From the NCBI GenBank assembly GCA_035517775.1, contig DATIYF010000078.1, positions 1 through 24,855 on the forward strand: a stretch of 24,855 nucleotides of DNA, in the 5' to 3' direction. This DNA comes from DATIYF01 sp035517775 (lineage in GTDB: Bacteria > Acidobacteriota > Terriglobia > Terriglobales > Acidobacteriaceae). The notes beneath the pieces are model-generated. The model had not been told where the DNA came from, did not search any database, and saw only the letters and a list, made by a program, of their open reading frames with translations. Each line of letters begins with the position of its first letter. The stretch's first letter is position 1. This document shows, in pieces, positions 8,160-15,558 of this stretch. The position numbers and the translations under genes were made by a program.

Positions 8160-9233
8160 CTACTTCGCGGCGGTCTCCTTTTCCACCGCCGAGGGAAGAA
8201 TGCCGGCGGCTACCGCCATCATTTCCTGGTCAACCGTCCGGTTGGTAGAGATGGCTTCTACCAGCGGCACGGAAACGATCTTATTCGACCGCAGGGCCGC
8301 CATCCGGCCGAATTCGCCTTTGTGCACCATGTCAATCGCCCCCAGCCCGTACCGCGTGGCCAGCACGCGGTCGAAGGCGCTGGGCGAGCCGCCCCGCTGG
8401 ATGTGCCCCAGCACCACAGCGCGGGTTTCGAACCCGGTGCGCTTTTCAATTTCCTTGGCCAGCGCGTTGCCAATGCCCCCCAGCCGCACGTGGCCAAACT
8501 CGTCTTTGCCCTGCGCCTGGGTGACCAGCTCGGCCTGAGATTCCACATTGGCGGCGAACTTGGCGCCTTCCGCCGCCACCACAATGCTGAAATAGCGGCC
8601 GTGCTCGTGCCGCTGGCGGAGGGTTTCGGCAACCGCATCCACGTCGAAGGGCTTCTCGGGAATCAGGATCACGTCCGCACCGCCAGCCACGCCGCTGTGA
8701 ATGGCAATCCAGCCGGCGTCGCGTCCCATCACTTCGACAACCATCACGCGATTGTGCGCTTCGGCTGTGGTATGCACTCGGTCAATGGCCTCGGTCGCGA
8801 TATTAACCGCGGTGTCGAAGCCGAAGGTATATTCGGTGCCGGCCAGGTCGTTGTCAATCGTCTTGGGAACGCCCACGACCTTGACCCCCTTCTCGAACAG
8901 CTTCTTGGCCACGGAAAGCGTGTCATCGCCGCCGATGGCGATCAGTGCATCCGCGTTGTTGGCCTTCAGAGTGGCGATGCAAGTATCCAGGCCATCCGGT
9001 TTTTTGGCCGGATTGGTGCGCGAAGTGCGCAGAATGGTGCCGCCACGGGGCAGGATTCCCGAGACCGCGGCCAGGTCAAGCGCCAAGCTCTTGTTTTCCA
9101 TGACGCCGCGCCAGCCTTCCATGAATCCGATGAACTTGTCCCCGTAGTGGAAGGTGCCCTTGCGCACGACCGCGCGGATTACTGCATTCAAGCCCGGGCA
9201 GTCTCCGCCTCCGGTCAAAATGCCGACTTTCAT
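8160..9233 (-). CDS. pfp: 6-phosphofructokinase, probably pyrophosphate-dependent
   Basis: 357 residues of PfkA-type fold: GILTGGGDCPGLN at the start, GGDDT at 101-105, PKTIDND at 123-129 with catalytic Asp127, MGRDAGW (169-175) and the HIQRGG sugar-phosphate motif. In ATP enzymes position 104 is Gly; in PPi enzymes it is Asp, and position 124 is Lys instead of Gly. Here both are of the PPi type (Asp104, Lys124), so the protein should interconvert fructose 6-phosphate and fructose 1,6-bisphosphate with PPi, reversibly (EC 2.7.1.90). AGGAG (9240-9244, minus strand) precedes the ATG. It is divergent from cstA and appears monocistronic. Family is certain; PPi use is inferred from the two residues. 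Confidence 0.92.
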   Translation of the reverse strand: MKVGILTGGGDCPGLNAVIRAVVRKGTFHYGDKFIGFMEGWRGVMENKSLALDLAAVSGILPRGGTILRTSRTNPAKKPDGLDTCIATLKANNADALIAIGGDDTLSVAKKLFEKGVKVVGVPKTIDNDLAGTEYTFGFDTAVNIATEAIDRVHTTAEAHNRVMVVEVMGRDAGWIAIHSGVAGGADVILIPEKPFDVDAVAETLRQRHEHGRYFSIVVAAEGAKFAANVESQAELVTQAQGKDEFGHVRLGGIGNALAKEIEKRTGFETRAVVLGHIQRGGSPSAFDRVLATRYGLGAIDMVHKGEFGRMAALRSNKIVSVPLVEAISTNRTVDQEMMAVAAGILPSAVEKETAAK

Positions 9234-9528
9234 GGCCTGCTCCTATAGAAAAGTGTTTTTTCTGGCTCCGCTTTTTGCGCGTGCCCAGCTAACCGGCACG
9301 GCTGGGGACACCGACGCGCCCTTCATTTAGAGCGGAATACCAAGATTACCATTATCCCGGCGGTTTTTCGCGGGCAACGGTGGCGGCAACGGTTTTCTAA
9401 GAAAATTCTTTCCCTTTGCCGGAATCCACTTTGGCGATTGCCAGCGCCTCGTGAATTCGCCAAAATACTCACCATCGCTCACGGCCGGTCGCCTTTGGCG
9501 GTCAGCTCTGAGCTCTTAGAACCGGCGA
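9234..9528. promoter_or_regulatory. Divergent control region between pfp and cstA
   Basis: This 295-bp stretch must carry both promoters. Two symmetric elements stand out: TTTTCT-A-AGAAAA at 9393-9405, and an 8-bp inverted repeat TTTGGCGA (9430-9437) / TCGCCAAA (9457-9464) with a 19-nt loop in the cstA leader. Either may be an operator. In enterobacteria cstA is CRP-controlled, but no TGTGA-N6-TCACA site is visible. I could not fix -35/-10 elements. Confidence 0.4.
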
Positions 9529-11565
9529 ATGCCAAAATTCCTTCGCTCACTGATCTGGATTGCGGTTGCCGCAGCAGGAACCCTCGCTTTGGCGACCATT
9601 GCCCTGCGTCGCGGCGAGCCGATCAATGCCATGTGGCTGGTGGTCGCGGCCCTTTGCAGCTATGCGCTGGGGTATCGCTTTTACAGCAAGTTCATCGCCG
9701 CCAAAGTTCTTTCCCTGGATGCGCAGCGTGCCACGCCCGCCGAGCGCCTGGAAAACGGCCGCGACTACGTTCCCACCAATAAATGGGTGATTTTCGGACA
9801 CCACTTTGCTGCCATCGCCGGCCCAGGGCCGCTGGTCGGACCCGTGCTGGCGGCCCAGTTCGGCTATCTGCCCGGAACATTGTGGATTCTCGTAGGTGCG
9901 GTCTTCGGCGGGTGCGTGCAGGATTTTGTGATCCTGCTGTTCTCGGTTCGCCGTGACGGCAAGTCTCTCACCGAGATGGCGCGCGAAGAAGTCGGGCGGC
10001 TGGGCGGATTCGTGGCTTATCTCGCCATCCTGAGCATTATTGTGATTCTGCTTGCGGTCTGTGCCCTGGTCGTGGTGAATGCTTTAAAAGCCAGCCCCTG
10101 GGGAACGTTCACCATCGCCATGACCATTCCCATCGCGCTGCTGATGGGGGTTTACCTGCGAACGCTGCGTCCGGGCAAGGTTCTGGAGAGCTCCCTGCTC
10201 GGCTTCGTGCTGGTGCTGCTGGCGATCTGGGGAGGCCGGTGGATCTCGCAGAACGCCACCGCCGCCGGCTGGTTCACACTCTCCGCTTCGGCGCTGGCGG
10301 TGGTAATCATCCTTTATGGGTTTGCAGCTTCGGCCTTACCGGTATGGCTGCTGCTGGCGCCTCGCGACTACCTGAGCACCTTTGTGAAGCTCGGAACCAT
10401 CGGGCTGCTGGCCGCAGGCATTGTCGCCATGCGGCCCACCCTTCACATGCCAGCGCTGACCCGGTTCATTGACGGCACCGGGCCCATCTTCGCCGGCAAA
10501 ATTTTTCCTTTCGCGTTTATCACCATCGCTTGCGGGGCCATCAGCGGTTTTCACTCGCTTATCTCCAGCGGTACCACGCCGAAGATGATCCGGCGCGAGT
10601 CCGAGACCCGCATGGTTGGCTACGGCGCCATGATGGCCGAGTCCATGGTCGCGATCATGGCCACGGTAGCGGCTTGCGTACTGGAGCCCGGTACCTATTT
10701 CGCCATCAACAGCCCGGCTGGCGTGGTCGGCGCCACGCCGCAAGCGGCCGTGAGTACCATTGCAGGCTGGGGATTTCCCCTCACCGCCGGCAGCATGCAA
10801 GCCTTGGCGCATGCTGTCGGCGAGCAGTCGCTTTTCAACCGCACGGGAGGGGCGCCGGCCTTCGCCGTGGGTATGGCGCACATCTTCTCGCACAGTCTCG
10901 GCGGGCAAATGGTGATGGCAATCTGGTATCACTTTGCCATCATGTTTGAAGCGCTGTTCATTCTTACTGTGCTCGACGCCGGAACGCGCGTAGGCCGCTT
11001 TATGATTCAGGACGCGCTCGGCCATGTATGGAGGCCGCTCGGGCGCACCAGTTGGTATCCTTCGATTCTCGCTACCAGCGCGCTGATCGCTGGCGCCTGG
11101 GGATATTTTCTGTGGCAAGGCGTGAAAGACCCGCTGGGCGGAATCAATTCGCTGTGGCCGCTGTTCGGGATTGCCAACCAACTACTGGCGACCGTGGCGC
11201 TGTGTGTCGCGACGACCATTTTGATCAACATGGGGAAAGCGCGATATGCCCTGGTGACGCTTCTCCCTCTGGCTTGGCTGGTTACGGTGACCTTTACCGC
11301 CTCCTGGCAAAAGATGTTCGACCATGATCCCCGCATCGGATTTCTTGCTCACGCCCGGCAACTGGCCGGCAGCGGAGGCAATGCCCGGCTGATTTTCAAT
11401 GACCGGCTCGACGCCGCCGTTACCGGGATGCTGATCATCATGGTGGGCTTGATTCTGCTGGAATCGGCCGTGCTGTGGATTCGCGTGCTTTCGGGCCGCA
11501 GGGAGCCAGGCGTGAAGGAGGCTCCATTCGTGGCCACACGCTATGCTGTGGAGGAGCAGGCATGA
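9529..11565 (+). CDS. cstA: Carbon starvation protein CstA (pyruvate/peptide transporter)
   Basis: 678 residues, close to the family's usual ~690-700, and nearly all membrane helices. Family signatures are clear: a first hairpin followed by NKWVIFGHHFAAIAGPGPLV, then GAVFGGCVQDF, SVRRDGKSLTEMAREE, and the mid-protein segment GAISGFHSLISSGTTPKMI with YGAMMAESMVAI. In E. coli CstA and its paralogue BtsT are linked to peptide and pyruvate uptake during carbon limitation. The start is the ATG at 9529; the ribosome site is weak. The stop overlaps the next gene's ATG (ATGA), so the two are translationally coupled, as is usual for cstA with its small ybdD partner. Confidence 0.95.
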   Translation: MPKFLRSLIWIAVAAAGTLALATIALRRGEPINAMWLVVAALCSYALGYRFYSKFIAAKVLSLDAQRATPAERLENGRDYVPTNKWVIFGHHFAAIAGPGPLVGPVLAAQFGYLPGTLWILVGAVFGGCVQDFVILLFSVRRDGKSLTEMAREEVGRLGGFVAYLAILSIIVILLAVCALVVVNALKASPWGTFTIAMTIPIALLMGVYLRTLRPGKVLESSLLGFVLVLLAIWGGRWISQNATAAGWFTLSASALAVVIILYGFAASALPVWLLLAPRDYLSTFVKLGTIGLLAAGIVAMRPTLHMPALTRFIDGTGPIFAGKIFPFAFITIACGAISGFHSLISSGTTPKMIRRESETRMVGYGAMMAESMVAIMATVAACVLEPGTYFAINSPAGVVGATPQAAVSTIAGWGFPLTAGSMQALAHAVGEQSLFNRTGGAPAFAVGMAHIFSHSLGGQMVMAIWYHFAIMFEALFILTVLDAGTRVGRFMIQDALGHVWRPLGRTSWYPSILATSALIAGAWGYFLWQGVKDPLGGINSLWPLFGIANQLLATVALCVATTILINMGKARYALVTLLPLAWLVTVTFTASWQKMFDHDPRIGFLAHARQLAGSGGNARLIFNDRLDAAVTGMLIIMVGLILLESAVLWIRVLSGRREPGVKEAPFVATRYAVEEQA

Positions 11566-11765
11566 GTTCGTCTAAACGCGTTAGACTGCGGGTCAGGCTC
11601 CGTACCTTCGCCGCCGTGGTGCGCGAGTCGCTGCGCGAAGTTTTCGATGAAGGGGCCTACTCGCGCTTCTTGAGCCGGCATCAGATGGCCTCATCCCGCG
11701 AATCCTACGCCGCCTTTCGCCGGGAATACGAGGCAGCGAAAGCCCGCCGCCCGCGCTGCTGCTGA
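11562..11765 (+). CDS. ybdD: YbdD/YjiX family small protein, CstA partner
   Basis: 67 residues, starting at an ATG that overlaps the cstA stop codon, with GAGGAG just upstream (11551-11556). It is basic at the N-terminus, has the family's central segment (VFDEGAYSRFLSRHQ), a tyrosine-containing YAAFRREYEAAK helix, and ends in the family's typical Arg-Cys-Cys tail (RPRCC). YbdD-like proteins are found next to cstA/btsT and are needed for, or support, the transporter's activity. An upstream in-frame start exists inside cstA but lacks support. Confidence 0.88.
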   Translation: MSSSKRVRLRVRLRTFAAVVRESLREVFDEGAYSRFLSRHQMASSRESYAAFRREYEAAKARRPRCC

Positions 11766-11898
11766 AACCCTGAGGCCCGGTCGGGCACCGTAAACGGCTC
11801 CTTCGCTTGACAGAACCTCGCCCCGGCGGCAATCCTATTAGTTTTTGGAGTGTTGGCATACCTGCGGCCGCGGCGGCGGCGCTTGGGGAAGGGAAACG

Positions 11899-12888
11899 TT
11901 GCGAGTCCGGGTCTTTTATCACGATAAGTGTTTCGATGGGGCGTCCTCGGCCGCGCTTTTCTCCCGCTTTTACCGCGAGCGCATCCGCGGTGATGTGGAA
12001 TTTACCTTTTCCGGCTTGCTGCACCGCGCCGGGGCTCTCTTCGATGAAAATCAGTTCGATGGCGATGAGAACGCCATCGTGGACTTCAAGTATTCCAGTT
12101 CGCCAAAAATAACCTGGTGGTTCGACCATCACCAGAGTGCATTTTTGACCCCGGCGGACGCCGCCCACTTCGAGCAGGACCAGAGCAATCGAAAGTTCTA
12201 CGATCCGGATTTCAAGTCCTGCACCAGCTTTATCGCCATGATTGCGCGTCAGCGCTTCGGCTTCGATCCTGCGCCAGTCGCTGAACTTGTCCACTGGACC
12301 GACATCATTGATGGCGCTCTCTACGATGACGCCCGCAGCGCGGTGGAGATGAAACAGCCGGCTATGAAGCTGACCATGGTCATCGAGTCCTCGCAGGATC
12401 ACCGTTTCGTGCCCCGCCTCATTCCTCTTCTGGCGACCATGCCGCTGGGCGAAATTCTGCAGCAGCCCTTCGTGGCCCCGTTGCTGCCTCCTCTGCTGGA
12501 ACGCCACGAGCGTTCCATCAAACTTCTAGGGCAGTGCACTGAGTTCAAAGACGGCACCATCTTCTTCGACGTCAGTGACCATGAAATGGAAGGCTACAAC
12601 AAGTTCGTGCCTTACTACCTTCACCCGGAGTCCATTTACAGCGTCGGGCTGAGCAAGAGCAGTTTTCGGGTAAAAGTCTCGGTCGGATCCAATCCCTGGG
12701 CGCCCTCGGAGCCCACCGTCAACCTGGCCAAAGTCTGCGAGCGCTACGGAGGCGGCGGGCACGCCCGCGTCGGCGCCATCTCCTTCGATGTCACTCAGCA
12801 GGAAGCCGCCCGCAAGGCCGCGCAGGAGATCGTTCACGAGCTTCGCGCTACCGTCCGCGACGCCGACAGCTCGCGGACCTCGCGATGA
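11899..12888 (+). CDS. DHH/DHHA1-family phosphoesterase
   Basis: 329 residues when started at the TTG at 11899, which follows a purine-rich ribosome site (GGGGAAGGGA, 11885-11894) and makes the protein begin directly with the first beta strand (RVRVFYHDKCFDG). Upstream in-frame codons to 11845 encode a Trp/Gly/Arg stretch unlike the family. Motifs: HDKCFDGASSA (8-18, metal-binding Asp13), IVDF (Asp62), the family DHH motif in WWFDHHQS (76-78), and a C-terminal DHHA1 motif GGGGHARVGA. DHH phosphoesterases hydrolyse phosphodiester or pyrophosphate bonds, for example in nanoRNA or cyclic dinucleotides; the substrate is not clear here. The stop overlaps the next gene's ATG (ATGA), suggesting one operon. 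Confidence 0.85.
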   Translation: MRVRVFYHDKCFDGASSAALFSRFYRERIRGDVEFTFSGLLHRAGALFDENQFDGDENAIVDFKYSSSPKITWWFDHHQSAFLTPADAAHFEQDQSNRKFYDPDFKSCTSFIAMIARQRFGFDPAPVAELVHWTDIIDGALYDDARSAVEMKQPAMKLTMVIESSQDHRFVPRLIPLLATMPLGEILQQPFVAPLLPPLLERHERSIKLLGQCTEFKDGTIFFDVSDHEMEGYNKFVPYYLHPESIYSVGLSKSSFRVKVSVGSNPWAPSEPTVNLAKVCERYGGGGHARVGAISFDVTQQEAARKAAQEIVHELRATVRDADSSRTSR

Positions 12889-13391
12889 TGACCAGTCGAA
12901 CACCCCATTCCACGTCAGGGCAGGGGCGCGGACATGTGCGCGCCCTGCGGGCCGTCGCGTCTCTCGAACTGAGTAAGGGCCTGGTGGTGCTGATGGCGGC
13001 CGGGGCGCTTCTGTTTCTGGTGCACCGCAACACTTCGGACATCGCCTATGGCCTGCTTCACCTGTTGCATATCAGCCCCGATCATCATTTCGCCCAAATC
13101 TTCTTACATTGGGCCAATGGAGTGACCGCCAGAAAGCTCTGGGTGATTGCGGGCGCGGGGGCTGCCTACTCGATTATGCGCTTTGTCGAGGCCTACGGGC
13201 TGTGGAAGGCTGCCGCTTGGGCGGAATGGGTGGCCCTCATTTCGGGCGCGGCTTATCTTCCCCTGGAGATACACGAGTTAATGCGTCGCCCAGGCCTCTT
13301 CCACCTCGCGGTTTTGATCGTGAATCTGGCGGTAGTGGTGTATATGGCCTACTTACGCTTCCTGATGCCTTCTCCGCATCTTGGCGCGTAG
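12885..13391 (+). CDS. DUF2127-like membrane protein
   Basis: 168 residues. A ~20-residue polar N-terminus leads into LRAVASLELSKGLVVLMAAG, the typical DUF2127 opening, and four membrane segments (about residues 28-46, 84-102, 108-126 and 138-160). Conserved small features are the 'ELxKG' turn, RFVEAYGLWK after the second helix, and YLPLEIHEL. DUF2127 proteins are conserved inner-membrane proteins without assigned function. The ATG overlaps the stop of the DHH phosphoesterase gene (ATGA), which argues for coupled translation. Confidence 0.82.
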   Translation: MMTSRTPHSTSGQGRGHVRALRAVASLELSKGLVVLMAAGALLFLVHRNTSDIAYGLLHLLHISPDHHFAQIFLHWANGVTARKLWVIAGAGAAYSIMRFVEAYGLWKAAAWAEWVALISGAAYLPLEIHELMRRPGLFHLAVLIVNLAVVVYMAYLRFLMPSPHLGA

Positions 13392-13434
13392 CGGTGACTG
13401 GCGCTGGAAGCAGATGGAGCCATGCGGGTTGGCC

Positions 13435-13722
13435 TCACTGCGGAGGATTTGCCTTCATGCAGGTGGCGGTCACCACCACCTTATCGCAAACAATCTTTCC
13501 GTCGGGCCGTTCCCGGCAGGGCCCGGTGAAGCTGTCGGCGGTGAACTGCAGACATCTCAAGGGCACGGCAAACTCCCTCAGATGATGAGGCTGTACGCAG
13601 CTCGCTGCCGGCACGAGCAGGAGCAGCAAAGCGCAATATGCACGGTGGCTGCTGAACCTATGGCAAGGGCGTGCGCCACAGATGCCGCAGCACGAAGAGA
13701 GAATTGTCGTGGCAGGCTTCAT
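13435..13722 (-). CDS. Small Cys-rich exported protein, possible lipoprotein
   Basis: 95 residues from an ATG with a good minus-strand ribosome site (AAGGA, 7-nt spacer). An in-frame start 25 codons further upstream has no such support. After a basic N-terminus comes the hydrophobic stretch CALLLLLVPAAS ending at Cys42. That cysteine sits where a lipoprotein cysteine would be, though the lipobox is imperfect (Ala instead of Leu at -3). The mature part has four further Cys in a regular layout, with the segment FTADSFTGPCRERPDGKIVCDKVVV broken here as FTADSFTGPC and RPDGKIVCD. The N-region is unusually long for a signal peptide and itself holds four Cys. No named family is recognised. It converges on the DUF2127-like gene. 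Confidence 0.5.
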   Translation of the reverse strand: MKPATTILSSCCGICGARPCHRFSSHRAYCALLLLLVPAASCVQPHHLREFAVPLRCLQFTADSFTGPCRERPDGKIVCDKVVVTATCMKANPPQ

Positions 13723-14332
13723 GTCCGGATCCTTCGGAGAATGTGACGATAAAAGCGATGAGCAAGCAGCCGGGGAATCAACGCGCCCCAACCACACATC
13801 GGCCCCAGCGAATGGGGCTTTAGTTGGTCCGGAACAAAAAAATCAAGCTGGCCCTCAGGCGCTGAGCGAAGCCGTCTGCTTGAGCCGCCCAGCCCCATGT
13901 GATGAGCTTTCTGAAGACTTTATGGCACGCGCTCCTGCTCCACTCAAAAGCAAGGGACTGTTTAAGCGGAAATTCATTTTCCTCTTGCAGAAAACTCAAG
14001 GTCATGTCATGTTGGATTATCTTGATAGAAAGGACGCCCGATTTGGCATATCGCTGTTACAACTCGCTAAGTGGGCAGCTATGGCGAATCGTTCGCCGAG
14101 GTTGCCGTAGGGCGTCACTGCGGCTGCGCTAGCAAGTCCTTTGCGCTCTTAGCACGCAAAACCAAGAAACCACATCCGTCGCCTGCGGACCTTGTAATCC
14201 GGGGTGCGGGCGGCAAAGCCAAGCGCCCACCCTAGGATCAATCTGTCGTGGCGAGGGCAGCGAGAGGGATCGTCAATTGACTCGTTGGTCGAGGATCTGC
14301 GACCCGACAATCTGGCGTTAGAAGGCAGATGT
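13723..14332. other. 610-bp stretch without a convincing gene
   Basis: Several short frames overlap here, but none has a ribosome site with protein-like composition on the same frame. A short GCCCC/GGGGC hairpin with a 7-nt loop lies near 13813-13829, with a weak T tract. Base composition is slightly lower in G+C than in neighbouring genes. The region may be decayed sequence or a long regulatory gap; I see no tRNA or repeat. Confidence 0.4.
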
Positions 14333-14659
14333 ATGGACAACCAACAATTACTAGTGATCACTAAACCGGCGGACGGCCAATCACTTTGCCGCACCTGCTA
14401 CTGGGCGGACGCCCAACGGGGCTATCGTGAGAGTGAAGAGATCACGTACTGCTGCTTTGCCGGGCTGCGGCGCGTGCCTTTCAAGGTTCGCGATTGTACC
14501 GACTACTTCAACCGCACGCTGCCGACACGCCAGCAGATGGAAAGGATCGCGTTGATCATTCCTGTTGAGCCGCGCCGCAAGCCGGCAGGGTTTGCTGGAA
14601 ATCCGGCTTCCCCGGAAACAGATACGCGCCAAGAGGATGCCTGCGACGCGGAGACTTAG
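14333..14659 (+). CDS. Small cysteine-cluster protein of unknown function
   Basis: 108 residues. The ATG at 14333 has AAGG with a 7-nt spacer upstream; the frame is open further upstream, but that part is not protein-like. The N-terminal half carries C19-x2-C22, Cys40-Cys41 and Cys55 in the context LCRTCYWADAQRGYRESEE, YCCFAGLRRVPF and VRDCTDYF, an arrangement that could bind zinc or an Fe-S cluster. The segment LPTRQQMERIALII follows, then a Pro/Arg-rich, probably disordered tail. Small proteins with a CRxCxWA...RGYRESEE...CxxF...VRECTDY layout are, as I recall, widespread in acidobacteria without a known role. No signal peptide or membrane segment. Confidence 0.62.
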   Translation: MDNQQLLVITKPADGQSLCRTCYWADAQRGYRESEEITYCCFAGLRRVPFKVRDCTDYFNRTLPTRQQMERIALIIPVEPRRKPAGFAGNPASPETDTRQEDACDAET

Positions 14660-14712
14660 CTTTGCCGCGTCAGCGGATTAAACGGTTCGGGCGGTATGCC
14701 GTATTACGACGT

Positions 14713-15360
14713 CTATGAGGCGCGGCTCTTGCCCGAGCGCATGGGGACAAGCGACTTCTTCCCTGAGGTGTCGGCCGCGGACTGAGCCGGACCGCGCGGC
14801 AATGTAAGGACCCCGGCTCGGTGCTTGGCGGTTGTGGTGGGGACTTCGAACCCGATTTGCCGCCGGTTTGCCGGCGGGGGAGTCATCAGTTGGCGCATGG
14901 CATCGACCAACTCCTGGATGTCTGTGTCGTGCCCCTCCAGCCGCCGCTCAAGCTCGACCAGCTTGGCCATGATCTGCTGATTCATGGCCAAGGCTTCCCG
15001 CATTCGTACGAACGCGCGCACGACGAAGATGCTCATTTCAACTGCGCGGCGTGAATTCAAGACAGTCGCCGCCATGATGGCGCCGTGCTCGGTGAATGCT
15101 CGAGGGGTGTAGCGGCGTCCGCCGTGCCCAAAACTTGAGGTTGCAATTTGCAACCTCAAGTTTTTGTGCTCCGCCGGCGAAAGAGAAAACACGAAGTCCG
15201 CTGGAAAGCGGCGGGCGTTGCGTTTGACCTGTTGGTTGAGGCGCTTTACGGAAACGCCGTAGAGGCCTGCGAGATCGGAGTCCAGGATGACTTTCTGGCT
15301 TCGAAAAAGAAGAATCTTCGAATCAACAGTCTTAGCGGCGGCTAGAGCGTTCCTGTTCAT
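14713..15360 (-). CDS. ORF6N-domain DNA-binding protein
   Basis: 215 residues. The N-terminal ORF6N domain is clear: KVILDSDLAGLYGV (23-36), LNQQVKRNARRFPADFVFSL (41-60), NLRLQIATSS (67-76) and a GGRRYTPRAFTEHGAIMAA segment (80-98). A helical coiled region follows (MNQQIMAKLVELERRLEGHD) with the family's LMTPP...RRQIGF end. The last ~40 residues are basic and probably disordered. ORF6N domains occur in phage antirepressors and chromosomal transcription regulators. The gene is unusual because a 27-bp palindrome sits 9 bases before its ATG and a near-copy lies in codons 66-77; this points to self-regulation. The ATG has no clear ribosome site in front of it. It converges on the Cys-cluster gene. 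Confidence 0.87.
   Translation of the reverse strand: MNRNALAAAKTVDSKILLFRSQKVILDSDLAGLYGVSVKRLNQQVKRNARRFPADFVFSLSPAEHKNLRLQIATSSFGHGGRRYTPRAFTEHGAIMAATVLNSRRAVEMSIFVVRAFVRMREALAMNQQIMAKLVELERRLEGHDTDIQELVDAMRQLMTPPPANRRQIGFEVPTTTAKHRAGVLTLPRGPAQSAADTSGKKSLVPMRSGKSRAS
15130..15164. repeat. Intragenic perfect palindrome within the ORF6N gene
   Basis: 16-bp perfect arms (15130-15145 and 15149-15164; half-site AAAACTTGAGGTTGCA) around a 3-bp centre. It covers codons 66-77 of the ORF6N gene, which encode the conserved NLRLQIATSS motif. It matches the palindrome upstream of the start except for two compensated base pairs. Confidence 0.9.
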
Positions 15361-15369
15361 AAGTTACAA

Positions 15370-15396
15370 CTTGAGGTCACAATTTGTGACCTCAAG
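15370..15396. promoter_or_regulatory. Operator-like palindrome upstream of the ORF6N gene
   Basis: 12-bp perfect arms (CTTGAGGTCACA at 15370-15381, TGTGACCTCAAG at 15385-15396) around the centre ATT, with 9 bp between it and the ORF6N ATG. Position and symmetry fit an operator or a leader hairpin. No ideal -35/-10 pair could be placed, but the site must overlap the promoter or leader. Confidence 0.75.
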
Positions 15397-15558
15397 CATA
15401 GCAATTTGTCGCTGAGGGCGGCACCAAGAAATCAACGCTCCGATGATTTATTCCCAAAATGGTACAGAGTAATTTTGGCGCATCGCCAACAAGCTGCAAA
15501 GGCGGCGGCGTACCCGAAGCTGTTCGCGCCTCTCACGTGTGGTTCGCGCAACAATCTC

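Noticed and set aside
8425..8450. GGTTTCGAACCCGG, resembling a tRNA T-arm
   Set aside because: It lies inside the PFK coding sequence and no acceptor, D- or anticodon arm can be built around it.
8322..9248. Plus-strand frame of 308 codons opposite the phosphofructokinase
   Set aside because: Shadow of the PFK coding frame; no motif and no ribosome site.
10336..11181. Minus-strand frame opposite cstA
   Set aside because: Gly/His/Arg-rich shadow; cstA is unambiguous.
11593..12507. Minus-strand frame spanning ybdD and the DHH gene
   Set aside because: Crosses two well-supported genes and has no recognisable domain.
13925..13945. TGGCACG-CGCT-CCTGC, resembling a sigma54 promoter
   Set aside because: The -12 element lacks the needed TTGC and no gene with a suitable start follows.
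13682..14110. 142-codon plus-strand frame in the accessory gap
   Set aside because: No ribosome site and no protein-like pattern; a short ATG frame at 13757 in another phase ends after about 21 codons.
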